From positions 248,001 to 312,000 of the forward strand of contig NZ_CANLNB010000001.1 of assembly GCF_947492455.1 (NCBI RefSeq): a DNA stretch of 64,000 nt, in the 5' to 3' direction. Within the stretch, counting starts at the first letter, position 1. Every line of letters begins with the position of its first letter. Of the stretch, positions 9,778 to 19,414 are shown piece by piece. The DNA is from an uncultured Aliiroseovarius sp. Lineage in GTDB: Bacteria; Pseudomonadota; Alphaproteobacteria; Rhodobacterales; Rhodobacteraceae. The notes beneath the pieces are model-generated. The model saw nothing but the letters and a program-made list of their open reading frames with translations, ran no database searches and was not told the origin of the DNA. The translations under genes were made by a program, and so were the position numbers.

Positions 9778-10899
9778 ATGGCAGTAACCTTTCCAGTCTT
9801 CCGGTTTGCCCGCAGGAACTTGGGTGTTCTGATCGGCATCGTTTTTCCAGTCGCAATTTCGGCGATCTATTTCTTTGGGTTCTCGACCCCCCGGTATGTG
9901 TCCGAAGCCCAGTTTGTGGTCCGTCAATCCACCTCGAACCAACAGTTTGGCGGGCTCAATTCCTTTCTCCGGTCGGCGGGGCTTAGCTCTAGTGCGGATA
10001 ACTCCAGCATCGTGAAAGCATACATCGCCTCGCGCGCGGCCCTTGAGGATCTTGAGCAACGCATCCCGGTCCGGGAGCACTATCAAGGGTCAGGAGCAGA
10101 CTTCCTATCTGCCTGGCCTTCCGTTCTCTATGGCGAGTCGAGCGAAGAGTTTTATCAGTACTTCCAAAACAGGATCAGCATCACCGTGGACACCTACACC
10201 GGGGTTCTGATCTTGCGAGTCGAGGCCTTTTCTCCAGAGTTTGCACAAGAACTGGCCGCCAATCTCATCTCTCTGTCTGAAACGAAGATAAACGAGATCA
10301 ATGAACGCATTGTGGAAAGCACCCTGACCACCGCGCGCTCTGAACTTAAAAGAAGCGAAGAGGAACTCTCGAACAGCCAGTTTGCAGTGGCTTTGTTTCA
10401 GCAAGGCGAACTGACACTGGACCCCACCCAAAGCGTGTCATTATTCGGGTCTTTGTTGGCGGAACTGAACTCCGAACTGTCCGAGGTCGAAACACAGATT
10501 CAGAACCTTCGCAAAGCCGCGCCAAACAGCCCCAATCTTCCGTGGCTGCTGAACAGATCCGAGGTGATCGCGGACAGGATCGAGCAAATCAAATCCGAAT
10601 ACTCAAGTGAAGAGACCGGATACACAGAAAGCATTTCAGAATTCGAGCGTTTAAAACTACAGCATGAACTCGCTCTCAAGCGGCTCGCCGTTGTTGTCGC
10701 ATCGTATTCCGCGGCCCTGTCAGAGGCACAAAGGCAAAAAGTCTTCCTAGAGCACTTCGTGTCACCAAACCTGCCGGACAAGTCGACCGAACCAAAGCGG
10801 CTTGCGATTACCCTAACTGTTCTGGGGTGGTCGAGTTTGCTGTACTTGGTTGCCTGGCTGATGATTTCCGGCCTTCGCGAGCACTCAGTCAGAGAGTGA
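9778..10899 (+). CDS. Capsule polysaccharide export inner-membrane protein (KpsE/CtrB/BexC-like PCP), copy 2
   Basis: YVSEAQFVVRQS N-terminal motif, coiled-coil, C-terminal SPNLPDKSTEPKRLAITLTVLGW + TM. Confidence 0.88.
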   Translation: MAVTFPVFRFARRNLGVLIGIVFPVAISAIYFFGFSTPRYVSEAQFVVRQSTSNQQFGGLNSFLRSAGLSSSADNSSIVKAYIASRAALEDLEQRIPVREHYQGSGADFLSAWPSVLYGESSEEFYQYFQNRISITVDTYTGVLILRVEAFSPEFAQELAANLISLSETKINEINERIVESTLTTARSELKRSEEELSNSQFAVALFQQGELTLDPTQSVSLFGSLLAELNSELSEVETQIQNLRKAAPNSPNLPWLLNRSEVIADRIEQIKSEYSSEETGYTESISEFERLKLQHELALKRLAVVVASYSAALSEAQRQKVFLEHFVSPNLPDKSTEPKRLAITLTVLGWSSLLYLVAWLMISGLREHSVRE

Positions 10900-11113
10900 C
10901 AGAGACCAGCTTTCTTTCAAACTCACATCAGTTCGCCGGTTCGCTGATCTTTTCCAGCATCGCTCAATCTTTTGTTAACGGCGCTATTTTACTCCTTTGA
11001 TTAGGCGTCGAATAATTTGTGAATTGCAGATTGGAAGCACGCCAATATATGTATACTCATGATTGTACTGTATGTAGTATAATCCCGTTATAAGAGATCA
11101 TGGCGTACCTATC

Positions 11114-12373
11114 ATGTTTCAGTTTACAGACCTTACAGATCGTTTTCAGCAACACCCTGTTGGTAGCGCACTCGCCCGCGATCTTTTCAGTCAAGAAGAC
11201 CGCGCGCTCATTGCGATGTCGAACGATCTAAGCACATGGCTCCACAAAAAAGCGCTTCCGCTCTGGGCTGAGCGGGGTTTCTGCGCCGATGAATGCCGCT
11301 TTATCGAAGGTTTGTGCGAAGATGATCAGCCGCGCGCGCTGGCCGACAACCGCGCGCGGGTTCAACCCCGGCAGATCTTTGCATTTACATCCGCATGGCT
11401 GCGTGGCTGGCGTGGTATGTCACCTGAATTGATCACCGGCAGTTTCGACTGGTTCATGTCCCGATACCGCCGTTCTGATGGAACTTTTGGGAATATCGTG
11501 AATGCTGAAGGTGTCCTGACTGACCCACAGTTCGACCTATATAATCAGTCCTTCGTGCTATTGATGTTCGCCCAGATGGCGCAGTTTCAACCCGCGCAAA
11601 AGGCCCTCTTTGAAGCTGAAGCTGTTTCATTGCTTAAGGCAATCAAAGCCAAATACGCGAATCCTCACGGGGGATATCTGTCGGGGCCCGCTGCGGGGGG
11701 TTTTATGGAAGCCAATCCGCACATGCATCTGTTTGAGGCTGCGCTCGCGTGGGAGGGAATTGCAAACGACAATTCCGTTTGGCTGGATCTCTCGGACGAA
11801 ATCGGCACACTCGCCATAAGACGTATGATTGACCCCAGTCAGGGGACATTGGGCGAGTATTTCAATTTGGATTGGACGCCTGCAGCGGGCGCCAAGGGAA
11901 AAATTGTCGAGCCGGGACATCAGTTTGAATGGGCTTGGCTGCTTGTTCGGTGGGCGAACCGCTGCAACAATCCTTGGGCAAAGAAAGCCGCGCTACGCCA
12001 GTATCAGTTCGGGCGGATACATGGGACATCCCAACACGGGTTGGTCATGATGTCCGTTGGACAGGATGCCACCGTCATTGATCCGACCGCTCGGCTTTGG
12101 TCTCAGACCGAATGGCTTAAGGCCGCCATCCTTTTTGCCCAAGAGCCGTCCATTTCGGGTCAACACGACTTCATGAGCGATATTAATAGCGCACTCCAAG
12201 CCGTCTTCGCATTCCTGAATGCAAAAGAGAACGGCTCTTGGATCGATCGGATTGATCCCAACGGTCATACGCTTGATGCCAAGGCCCCTGCCAGCTCTTT
12301 GTATCACATCATAAGCGCGATTTACGAACTTGAAGACGCTCTGGATGTGCTGACCTATCATAAGCATTTCTAA
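11114..12373 (+). CDS. AGE family epimerase/isomerase (N-acylglucosamine 2-epimerase-like)
   Basis: YDQSFVLLMFAQMA-like (LYNQSFVLLMFAQMAQF), ANPHMHLFEAALAW, EPGHQFEWAWLL motifs. Confidence 0.88.
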   Translation: MFQFTDLTDRFQQHPVGSALARDLFSQEDRALIAMSNDLSTWLHKKALPLWAERGFCADECRFIEGLCEDDQPRALADNRARVQPRQIFAFTSAWLRGWRGMSPELITGSFDWFMSRYRRSDGTFGNIVNAEGVLTDPQFDLYNQSFVLLMFAQMAQFQPAQKALFEAEAVSLLKAIKAKYANPHGGYLSGPAAGGFMEANPHMHLFEAALAWEGIANDNSVWLDLSDEIGTLAIRRMIDPSQGTLGEYFNLDWTPAAGAKGKIVEPGHQFEWAWLLVRWANRCNNPWAKKAALRQYQFGRIHGTSQHGLVMMSVGQDATVIDPTARLWSQTEWLKAAILFAQEPSISGQHDFMSDINSALQAVFAFLNAKENGSWIDRIDPNGHTLDAKAPASSLYHIISAIYELEDALDVLTYHKHF

Positions 12374-12404
12374 AGAAATGCCATTCCATAAAGGCTCGCG
12401 AAAC

Positions 12405-13466
12405 ATGCTCTCCCCCTTGGTTCAGCCCGTAATATTAGCCGGTGGATCGGGTACGCGTCTTTGGCCACTTTCGACGCCGGCCTACCCCAAGCAGTTCCGC
12501 CCTTTGCTTGGGGATACGTCTACATTTCAAGACACGCTGGCGCGCGTAACAGTCCCCGGGCTGTATAATCCACCGATCACCATTACAAGCGCGGCACATA
12601 TTGAGACCGCCAAACAGCAGCAACAAGCCGTGGGCGTGAAGGGGACGCTAATCGCCGAAACGGCAAGACGTGATAGTGCGGCGGCCGTCGCTGTGGCGGC
12701 TCTGTCTGCACAGCGTCATGACCCGAAATCGCTGGTTTTAACCCTCGCCGCAGATCACGTGGTGCAGGACAATCTGGAATTCAACGCCACGGTCCGGGCA
12801 GGATGCGCCGCCGCGGAAAGTGGCTCTGTCGTTGTTTTTGGCTTGCGCCCTTCCGAACCGAAAACCTGTTACGGGTACATCAGCCCGGGGCTTCCACTGA
12901 ATGGATCGGAGCGGGTGTATATGGTCGACAAATTTGTCGAAAAGCCCAACCCCCAAAAGGCAATCGAGTTCTTCAGGGACGGCTACCTTTGGAATTCGGG
13001 GAACTTTCTTTTCCGTGCAGACATCATGGTTGAGGCATTCCGCAGTTTCGCCCCAGACATCCTTGCCGCAGCCCAAGCCGCGCTCGAACAATCCTCGGAA
13101 TGTGAGCCTGGCATATGGGAACTCAACCAATCTAGCTTCCAAAAAGCTCCCACGATTTCTATCGACTATGCAATCATTGAAAAACTAGAAAACTGCGCGG
13201 TTGTCGAGGGCCGGTTTGCTTGGTCGGATGTCGGGGCCTGGGACGCAGTTTGGGAAACCTTGCCCAAGGATAGCGATGAGAACGCACATGTTGGATCCGC
13301 GCATTTTTCTGGATCACAGGGCTGCTTCGTTCATTCAGAAGGCAGGAAAACGATCGTGCATGGAATGTCCGATGCGATCATCATCTCCACAAATGAGGCA
13401 GTGCTGGTGCTCCCCAAAGACCATGCGCAGGATGTCAAAAAGATAGCGCAACTTCTGGAGGACTAA
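12405..13466 (+). CDS. manC: Mannose-1-phosphate guanylyltransferase (nucleotidyltransferase domain only)
   Basis: VQPVILAGGSGTRLWPLSTPAYPKQF, LAADHVV, FVEKP, AWSDVGAWDAVWE; upstream ATG at 12378 also possible. Confidence 0.9.
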   Translation: MLSPLVQPVILAGGSGTRLWPLSTPAYPKQFRPLLGDTSTFQDTLARVTVPGLYNPPITITSAAHIETAKQQQQAVGVKGTLIAETARRDSAAAVAVAALSAQRHDPKSLVLTLAADHVVQDNLEFNATVRAGCAAAESGSVVVFGLRPSEPKTCYGYISPGLPLNGSERVYMVDKFVEKPNPQKAIEFFRDGYLWNSGNFLFRADIMVEAFRSFAPDILAAAQAALEQSSECEPGIWELNQSSFQKAPTISIDYAIIEKLENCAVVEGRFAWSDVGAWDAVWETLPKDSDENAHVGSAHFSGSQGCFVHSEGRKTIVHGMSDAIIISTNEAVLVLPKDHAQDVKKIAQLLED

Positions 13467-13474
13467 AGGGAATA

Positions 13475-13486
13475 GACCTATAGGTC
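13475..13486. repeat. 12-bp perfect palindrome between manC and the CDP-alcohol phosphatidyltransferase gene
   Basis: GACCTATAGGTC. Confidence 0.35.
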
Positions 13487-13531
13487 AGTTAAGTATCTCG
13501 CGCGCAATTTAGAAAGTTTCTTACGACAGAC

Positions 13532-14188
13532 ATGAAGCGGTTTCAGATCAACTATTTTGGCAAGGCGGAATCCTGGATTGTTCCCCGGATGGTTCGCGCG
13601 TTGCCGAGGTGGGTAACACCCGACATGATGACCCTGCTTTCGCTCGTTGGGGCGGGATTGGCGTCTTATGGCATGGTCAAGAAGGGTGACGTGATTTGGG
13701 GACTTGTGCTTTTAATCTGCGGGCTTCTTCTGAACTGGATTGGCGATTCAAGTGATGGCGCTTTGGCACGCCTCAGAAACAGGCAGCGCCCGATACTAGG
13801 CTTCTGGATCGACCGTGCCGCTGATACGATCTGCTTCGTACTCCTCTTTGTATCGCTTGGCGCATCGCCCTATCTGAATATGGGGTCAGGGTTGGGGCTG
13901 GCCGGCGCATACCTGTTCTTCCAACTGGCGTCATTGAACCTAGCGCGGAGAAATCGGATCGCATTGATTGGATATGGGGGCCTAGGAGCAACCGAAGCTC
14001 GACTGCTAATCGCGTTTTCCGTGACAATACAGTATGTTTTGATATCCTTTGATATCAGGCCATCGATTGGACCTCTCCCCCTCGACGCATGTGTTGCAGC
14101 AATGTTTTCGTTCGGAATGGCAACTGCGGGTGTTCGACTTCTATCTCAGGCCACCAAACACACGTCCCGCAAGAGAGTACTGAGCTAG
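13532..14188 (+). CDS. CDP-alcohol phosphatidyltransferase family membrane protein
   Basis: CDP-OH-P motif DSSDGALARLRNRQRPILGFWIDRAAD. Confidence 0.88.
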   Translation: MKRFQINYFGKAESWIVPRMVRALPRWVTPDMMTLLSLVGAGLASYGMVKKGDVIWGLVLLICGLLLNWIGDSSDGALARLRNRQRPILGFWIDRAADTICFVLLFVSLGASPYLNMGSGLGLAGAYLFFQLASLNLARRNRIALIGYGGLGATEARLLIAFSVTIQYVLISFDIRPSIGPLPLDACVAAMFSFGMATAGVRLLSQATKHTSRKRVLS

Positions 14189-14264
14189 AAGTCCTTTCGA
14201 AGAAAGTGGGGATACACGGTCTGCCATGCGCACGTCTTTCCCCAGCAAGTGGGTCCTTTGCAAT

Positions 14265-15593
14265 TCAAGCCTGAAGGCGGCGGTAAAGATCCCCCATACG
14301 CTTTTCATAGGCCTTCATCGAAAACAGATCAGCTTGCTTTCGTCCCAGATCAGAAAGCCTGTTTCTAAGGTCTGCGTTGCTATTCAGCTCGCGGATACCC
14401 TCTGCCATCTGCCGCGTATCATATGGATCCACCACAAGCGCCGCCTCGCCCACAACCTCTGGCAGCGAACCACCATTCGAGGTCAAGACCGGTGTGCCAA
14501 GCTTCATTGCCTCCAGAACGGGCAGGCCGAACCCCTCGTATAGCGAGGGGAAACAGATCGCTTTCGCCCCCATGATCAAGCTCACAAGAATTGGGAATGG
14601 CGCATAGTCGATATGAATGATCCGCTTGCGCCGATAGAACCCTGTGCCGACCTGCTCCAGATAGGATGTGGCCTCGTCATTGATCAGCTTCATTTCTTGC
14701 GCAGATTTCCAGGCCAGCTTTCCCACAAGAACAAGCGGCGTATCAACATTCGAGGTCAAATAGGCTTCAATCAGGCGCCCAACATTTTTCTTCGGTTCAA
14801 TTGCGCCGAAGAACATGAAGTACTCTTTGTAATCGAGGTTGAAGCTGCCCTTTACCTCTCGGCGAACTACATCCGCTGACTTAGAGCTGTACTTTTCAGG
14901 AATATCAACGGCTTGATAGGTGTTTGTCACCTTTTCTTCTGACACCCCGAGAAGGTTAATGATGTCTTTTCTTGACGTTTCAGAGACAGTCACGATGTGA
15001 TCGGCCTTCTTGGCGATCATCTTGCATAGCTTGTAGTATGCCGCTTTCTTATCAAGTGTCGTAAAAGGCAGTCGAAGTGGCACAAGGTCGTGGAGCGTGT
15101 AGATGTTCTTCGCACCCGGCGTGTACATTGGAAGCGGATAAGTCCAGTGGGCAATATCGGGCGTTGATGGTGTTTTTACGGCCAGCCGCATCGGGTGGAT
15201 GCTGAGCGTCTTCCAAAAATGACGGTGCGCCTTGCCGAAAATATCCGGGCTGCTCACAATTTCGTCGAAGTACGGCATTCTCGATTTGTAATGGTTCGAG
15301 ACAACGTTCCCTGCGATTTCAATAGGTTTGGCAGTCGTTGGAAAGAAAGAGCTTAGGCTTTCGGTCAGAAACCGCTGAGCAAGCGTCCACTTACCCGCCT
15401 CTTCAATATCCGGGTCAAAGAAAAACACTTCCTGAAGCAGCAAGTTATTTTTGGGCCCGTTCTTCGTGTCATAAAGGACGCTGGTCTTGTAGTTCAAATT
15501 TCGTGTGCAGTAGCTTAGATTTCTTGCATAGGTTGCAACCCCAGTTCCCTTTTCGAGTCCCAGATTGAAGCCATCAATCATTACATGCGTCAT
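14265..15593 (-). CDS. Glycosyltransferase family 4/1 protein
   Basis: GAIEPKKNVGRLIEAY, FPSLYEGFGLPVLEAMKLGTPVLTSNGGSLPEVVGEAA. Confidence 0.9.
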   Translation of the reverse strand: MTHVMIDGFNLGLEKGTGVATYARNLSYCTRNLNYKTSVLYDTKNGPKNNLLLQEVFFFDPDIEEAGKWTLAQRFLTESLSSFFPTTAKPIEIAGNVVSNHYKSRMPYFDEIVSSPDIFGKAHRHFWKTLSIHPMRLAVKTPSTPDIAHWTYPLPMYTPGAKNIYTLHDLVPLRLPFTTLDKKAAYYKLCKMIAKKADHIVTVSETSRKDIINLLGVSEEKVTNTYQAVDIPEKYSSKSADVVRREVKGSFNLDYKEYFMFFGAIEPKKNVGRLIEAYLTSNVDTPLVLVGKLAWKSAQEMKLINDEATSYLEQVGTGFYRRKRIIHIDYAPFPILVSLIMGAKAICFPSLYEGFGLPVLEAMKLGTPVLTSNGGSLPEVVGEAALVVDPYDTRQMAEGIRELNSNADLRNRLSDLGRKQADLFSMKAYEKRMGDLYRRLQA

Positions 15594-15703
15594 GTGTGCC
15601 TCTGCTGAATTCCCCAGACGGGTACCGTGAACAGTTTTATCTACCTATGGTTACTTTAAGTTGCGCAGCAAGTACATGGCCGAGGTGCACGCTGGTTCTA
15701 GGC

Positions 15704-16660
15704 CTATGCCGGACGTCGCGACACACTGACGTTGAGAAGTCCGACATGCCCGAAGATCGCACCTTCATCGCTCTTAATTCGGACCTCGATTGGTTCTTGT
15801 GGATATGCTACATCCACCACCAAATTGGCGGCAAACTTTCCGGCTGTCGCAGCAGCCACCTTCCCCCGACCGATTACGTTCTTGTTCACGACTTCGAGGG
15901 TCAACGGTAAACCGATGGCATCCTCTGAAAACTGCATTGCGATCCTGAACTCATACGACCCTTGGGGGATGTGAAAATAGGGGCCGTAGTACAAAGTTCG
16001 GGCGGGCCCGGTCAGGTCCAACCACATGCTTCCAACGGGTTCATTTATCTCTCCAAACATGAAGAGAGGATAATCCCATTCATATCCTGCGGTTGGCTTG
16101 CCACTTTTCGGGCGACCAAAAAGCTCGGTATACGGCCGATTTTCGACACGTTCCCCTTCGCTTTGATGCGCCTTGGGAAGACCTTGCCCCAATTCCTTTA
16201 ACAGGTCTTCACCGCATTCAGCTATACCGCAAGCTTCCTGAACAAAGCCCTGCAGTTTCCGGACAATATCGTGCCCATACGCGAAGCGATTTCTATCCAC
16301 GATCAACGTATTTTCAGTTTTGACGAGGTCAGCACAAAGGGCCACACTGGCCGAAATCGCCCGCAAATCCGCAAGCGCTTCTTGTGGTAGTTCCTCTTGA
16401 TCACGTCCAAGCGAACAGACAGGCTCTTCAAAAAAGCCCACTATGGGGATGGATGCGCGCGCACAATAGTTGGCGAGCAGCGGGTTTGGAAAGTTGGTTG
16501 ATACAACGTGACACCCTTCCGCATCGCCGAACGTGCCGGAAAAATCCTGTAGGTCTATATGGCTATGCGTCACCCGCATGTGGGATGCGATAAGAGACCT
16601 AAGGGCACCTACCCCCCAATTGAAAAATGCCCCCGGGTAGCCGATCACCAAGATCGTCAT
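15704..16660 (-). CDS. Hypothetical protein of capsule locus: Rossmann-like N-term plus predicted beta-sandwich C-term
   Basis: TILVIGYPGAFFNWGVGALRSLI start; C-term ...SYEFRIAMQFSEDAIGLPLTLEVVNKNVIGRG...VEVRIKSDEG-like; no family recognised. Confidence 0.65.
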   Translation of the reverse strand: MTILVIGYPGAFFNWGVGALRSLIASHMRVTHSHIDLQDFSGTFGDAEGCHVVSTNFPNPLLANYCARASIPIVGFFEEPVCSLGRDQEELPQEALADLRAISASVALCADLVKTENTLIVDRNRFAYGHDIVRKLQGFVQEACGIAECGEDLLKELGQGLPKAHQSEGERVENRPYTELFGRPKSGKPTAGYEWDYPLFMFGEINEPVGSMWLDLTGPARTLYYGPYFHIPQGSYEFRIAMQFSEDAIGLPLTLEVVNKNVIGRGKVAAATAGKFAANLVVDVAYPQEPIEVRIKSDEGAIFGHVGLLNVSVSRRPA

Positions 16661-16789
16661 CTCAGTTCCACCTTGTCTCACCTCTGACCATTTGATGGTC
16701 GTTACATTTCGCTCCCGGCGCTTAGGTCAGCCGATGGCGTTCCTAACGCCAAAATCAACCTGGACTGCATGAGCGCCCCTGCGTTTCGT

Positions 16790-18184
16790 TTACCCTAGCC
16801 TTTGTCGGACATTCTCCAGACTCCGCGCGACCAGTTCCCGAGCTTGGTGGGATGTCGGTGCTTCGGCATAGCAGCGGAACTCTGGCGCATTGCCGGACGG
16901 GCGAAAATGGACAACCAGACCTTCCTCAAAAGACATGCGCAGACCATCCGTTGTATCCAGCGATGTTTCTGCCCCGAGGCCATTAAAGAACGAAGCACGA
17001 GCGCGGGGTGATTGAGTGAGCTCCGCAATGAAGTTTCGCGAGAGCTGCGTTGATACCTCGGTCAAGCGGTCACCCGCAGTGAAGCGCGCGGGAAGCGTCG
17101 CGACCAGTTCCGACAATGTGACACCCTTGGCGCGGGCAGCTGCCAGCGGTGCAAGCATGGGTAACAGGCAGTCACGGGTCATCAGCGGCACAAGGGTCTG
17201 CCCTGTCGGACCAATGGCGGAGAAGCCCAAAAGAAAACCTCCGTTCGCTTCATACCCAACCACCCGCGCATCCGGATCAGACTTCAGGGCGTCCTCCATT
17301 GCGGCGATGACATATGGGGATCCGATGCGTGTCAGGCGAACGGTCGCAAACCCGTCCATCTCTTGCACCCCTGAATTTGATGAGACAGGCGTACAAATTA
17401 TCCGAGCACCCAGTATTTGCGCGGTCAACATTCCCAAAAGGTCGCCCGGCACGACGGCACCATCCGCGTCCGCAACCATAGGACGGTCCGCATCGCCATC
17501 GGTTGAAATCACCGCGTCCAGATCATGCTCAGCACACCAGCCAGCCAACAGGGTGCGGGTGTTCGGGTCCAAAGCCTCGGTATCGACGGGGATAAACGTG
17601 CTGGACCGCGCCAGTGGCACCGCCTCTCCGCCCAAAGCACTGACCACTTCACACATGATGTCACGGGCCACCGAGCTGTGCTGATAAACACCAATCCGCA
17701 ACCCGGTCAGAGCATCAGGCCCAAATCCGTTTGTATAGCGCGCCACATAGTGTGTGCGCGCGGTTTCATCGCTGATGATTGGCGCTGAAAGACCAAGACT
17801 GCTTCGGCCCAGATTTGCCTGAATGCTTTGTTCATCTTCTTTCGAAATTTCGCCAGTCGGTACGTAGAATTTTATGCCGTTTCTGTCCGCGGGGATGTGG
17901 CTTCCGGTGATCATGATGGCGGCGTTGCCCGCGTTCAGAGCAGCCAGCGCCAAAGCTGGGGTGGGCAGTGCGCCACAATCGATAACAGGCACGCCCTGTG
18001 CCTGGGCTGCAGCGGCAACCATGGCAGAAATAGACGGAGAAGACGGGCGGAGATCACGCCCTAAGAATAATGCGCCACCGTGTGGACAGGCCTCCAAAAA
18101 GGCGCGCGTGTAATCTTGCACAAGGGTCACGGTCAATTCAGTGGTCAAGCCGCGCAGGCCACTGGTGCCAAATTTAGGAGCCAT
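16790..18184 (-). CDS. Phosphomannomutase/phosphoglucomutase
   Basis: MAPKFGTSGLRG, ITGSHIPADRNGIKFY, DGDADRPMVAD, FRPSGNAPEFRCYAEA. Confidence 0.92.
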   Translation of the reverse strand: MAPKFGTSGLRGLTTELTVTLVQDYTRAFLEACPHGGALFLGRDLRPSSPSISAMVAAAAQAQGVPVIDCGALPTPALALAALNAGNAAIMITGSHIPADRNGIKFYVPTGEISKEDEQSIQANLGRSSLGLSAPIISDETARTHYVARYTNGFGPDALTGLRIGVYQHSSVARDIMCEVVSALGGEAVPLARSSTFIPVDTEALDPNTRTLLAGWCAEHDLDAVISTDGDADRPMVADADGAVVPGDLLGMLTAQILGARIICTPVSSNSGVQEMDGFATVRLTRIGSPYVIAAMEDALKSDPDARVVGYEANGGFLLGFSAIGPTGQTLVPLMTRDCLLPMLAPLAAARAKGVTLSELVATLPARFTAGDRLTEVSTQLSRNFIAELTQSPRARASFFNGLGAETSLDTTDGLRMSFEEGLVVHFRPSGNAPEFRCYAEAPTSHQARELVARSLENVRQRLG

Positions 18185-18415
18185 TTCAGTTTTCGTTTTG
18201 TTAATGAGAGCAAGCCCGCACAAAGCCAGCCAGGTTCGTCTCTATAGGGTTCAGTCACATTACCCTTTATAGTGGCGTTTTATTAATTTTGTCTATTATG
18301 GCGAGTATTGGCAATTTTTATACGTGACACTCTGCTTTCGAGTGAAGTCGAAAAAATCCATCACCTCACGCTCTTGACGCCCAGAAGCGCATGAAATATG
18401 TCCTGTTTTTACTGA

Positions 18416-18489
18416 GCGGGCGTTGTGTAGTGGTAAGACCTTAGCCTTCCAAGCTAATGACGCGGGTTCGATTCCCGCCGCCCGCTCCA
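18416..18489 (+). tRNA. tRNA-Gly(TCC)
   Basis: GCGGGCG/CGCCCGC acceptor, anticodon loop CTTCCAA, GGTTCGATTCC T-arm, encoded CCA. Confidence 0.95.
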
Positions 18490-18554
18490 GACCTTCCTGA
18501 CATCGCAGATTTGGCACCCGAATGGGGTCTTTCGCGGGCGTTTAGCCCCGCGCG

Positions 18555-18746
18555 TCACTCTTCGATCTTGCGCGCCTCATCCACCAACATCACCGGGATG
18601 CCGCCACGAATCGGGAAGGCCAGATTGGCGGCTTTCGACAGAAGCTCTTGCTTGTCCGCATCATAGGTCAGCTGCGTCTGGGTCACGGGGCAAACCAGAG
18701 CCTCGATCATGCGACGATCAAACTTGGTTTCAGCTGGGGTGGTCAT
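18555..18746 (-). CDS. Trm112 family protein
   Basis: [21 protein letters not shown]...[18 protein letters not shown]. Confidence 0.92.
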   Translation of the reverse strand: MTTPAETKFDRRMIEALVCPVTQTQLTYDADKQELLSKAANLAFPIRGGIPVMLVDEARKIEE

Positions 18747-19387
18747 TGAACTTTCTCCTCGCCCGTGCCTGTTCGCAGAGCAAATTCCATAAGCGTTACA
18801 AGGGTTTCACGACGTGTCGGCAGCGATGGTGCCTCGAGCAACGCCTGCTTGTCTTCAGGTGCAAAGGGGCACAGCATGGACAGGGCGTTTATCAACAACT
18901 CGTCCTCGGCCGATTCAAGGCTTTCCCAATCGGTCTGCAATTCCTGCAGATTGAAATAGCGGGTCAGCAGCGCCAAAAATTCCTCGCGGTTCAAGCTTCG
19001 GTCATGTTCGGGCTGGCCAAGATCGCGATCGAAGCTGTCCCACCCCATCTGCGCTTTCAGATAGGGGGTAAAGCCGGTCTCGACCTGCCCAAGACGAAAG
19101 CGCGACACGCCAGTCAGCGTGATCATATAGCGCCCGTCATCGGTTTCCGTGAAGCTTGTGATCCGCCCCGCGCAGCCGATGCTGTGCAGCCGCGTATCCT
19201 CGCCGCATTCTTCGCCAATGGGCTGGATCATCCCAAGCAACCGCCCGGGCGTCTTCAGCACATCGTCGACCATCGCAAGATAGCGCGGTTCAAACACATG
19301 CAGGGGAAGCCGGCCACGCGGCAACAGCAGCGCGCCCGGCAAAGGGAAGATCGGAAGGGTATCCGGCAGATCAGCTGGTGAAATCAT
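18743..19387 (-). CDS. LON peptidase substrate-binding domain protein
   Basis: [30 protein letters not shown]. Confidence 0.92.
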   Translation of the reverse strand: MISPADLPDTLPIFPLPGALLLPRGRLPLHVFEPRYLAMVDDVLKTPGRLLGMIQPIGEECGEDTRLHSIGCAGRITSFTETDDGRYMITLTGVSRFRLGQVETGFTPYLKAQMGWDSFDRDLGQPEHDRSLNREEFLALLTRYFNLQELQTDWESLESAEDELLINALSMLCPFAPEDKQALLEAPSLPTRRETLVTLMEFALRTGTGEEKVQ

Positions 19388-19414
19388 GACAGCAGTCTAG
19401 CGCGACTTTCCCAT

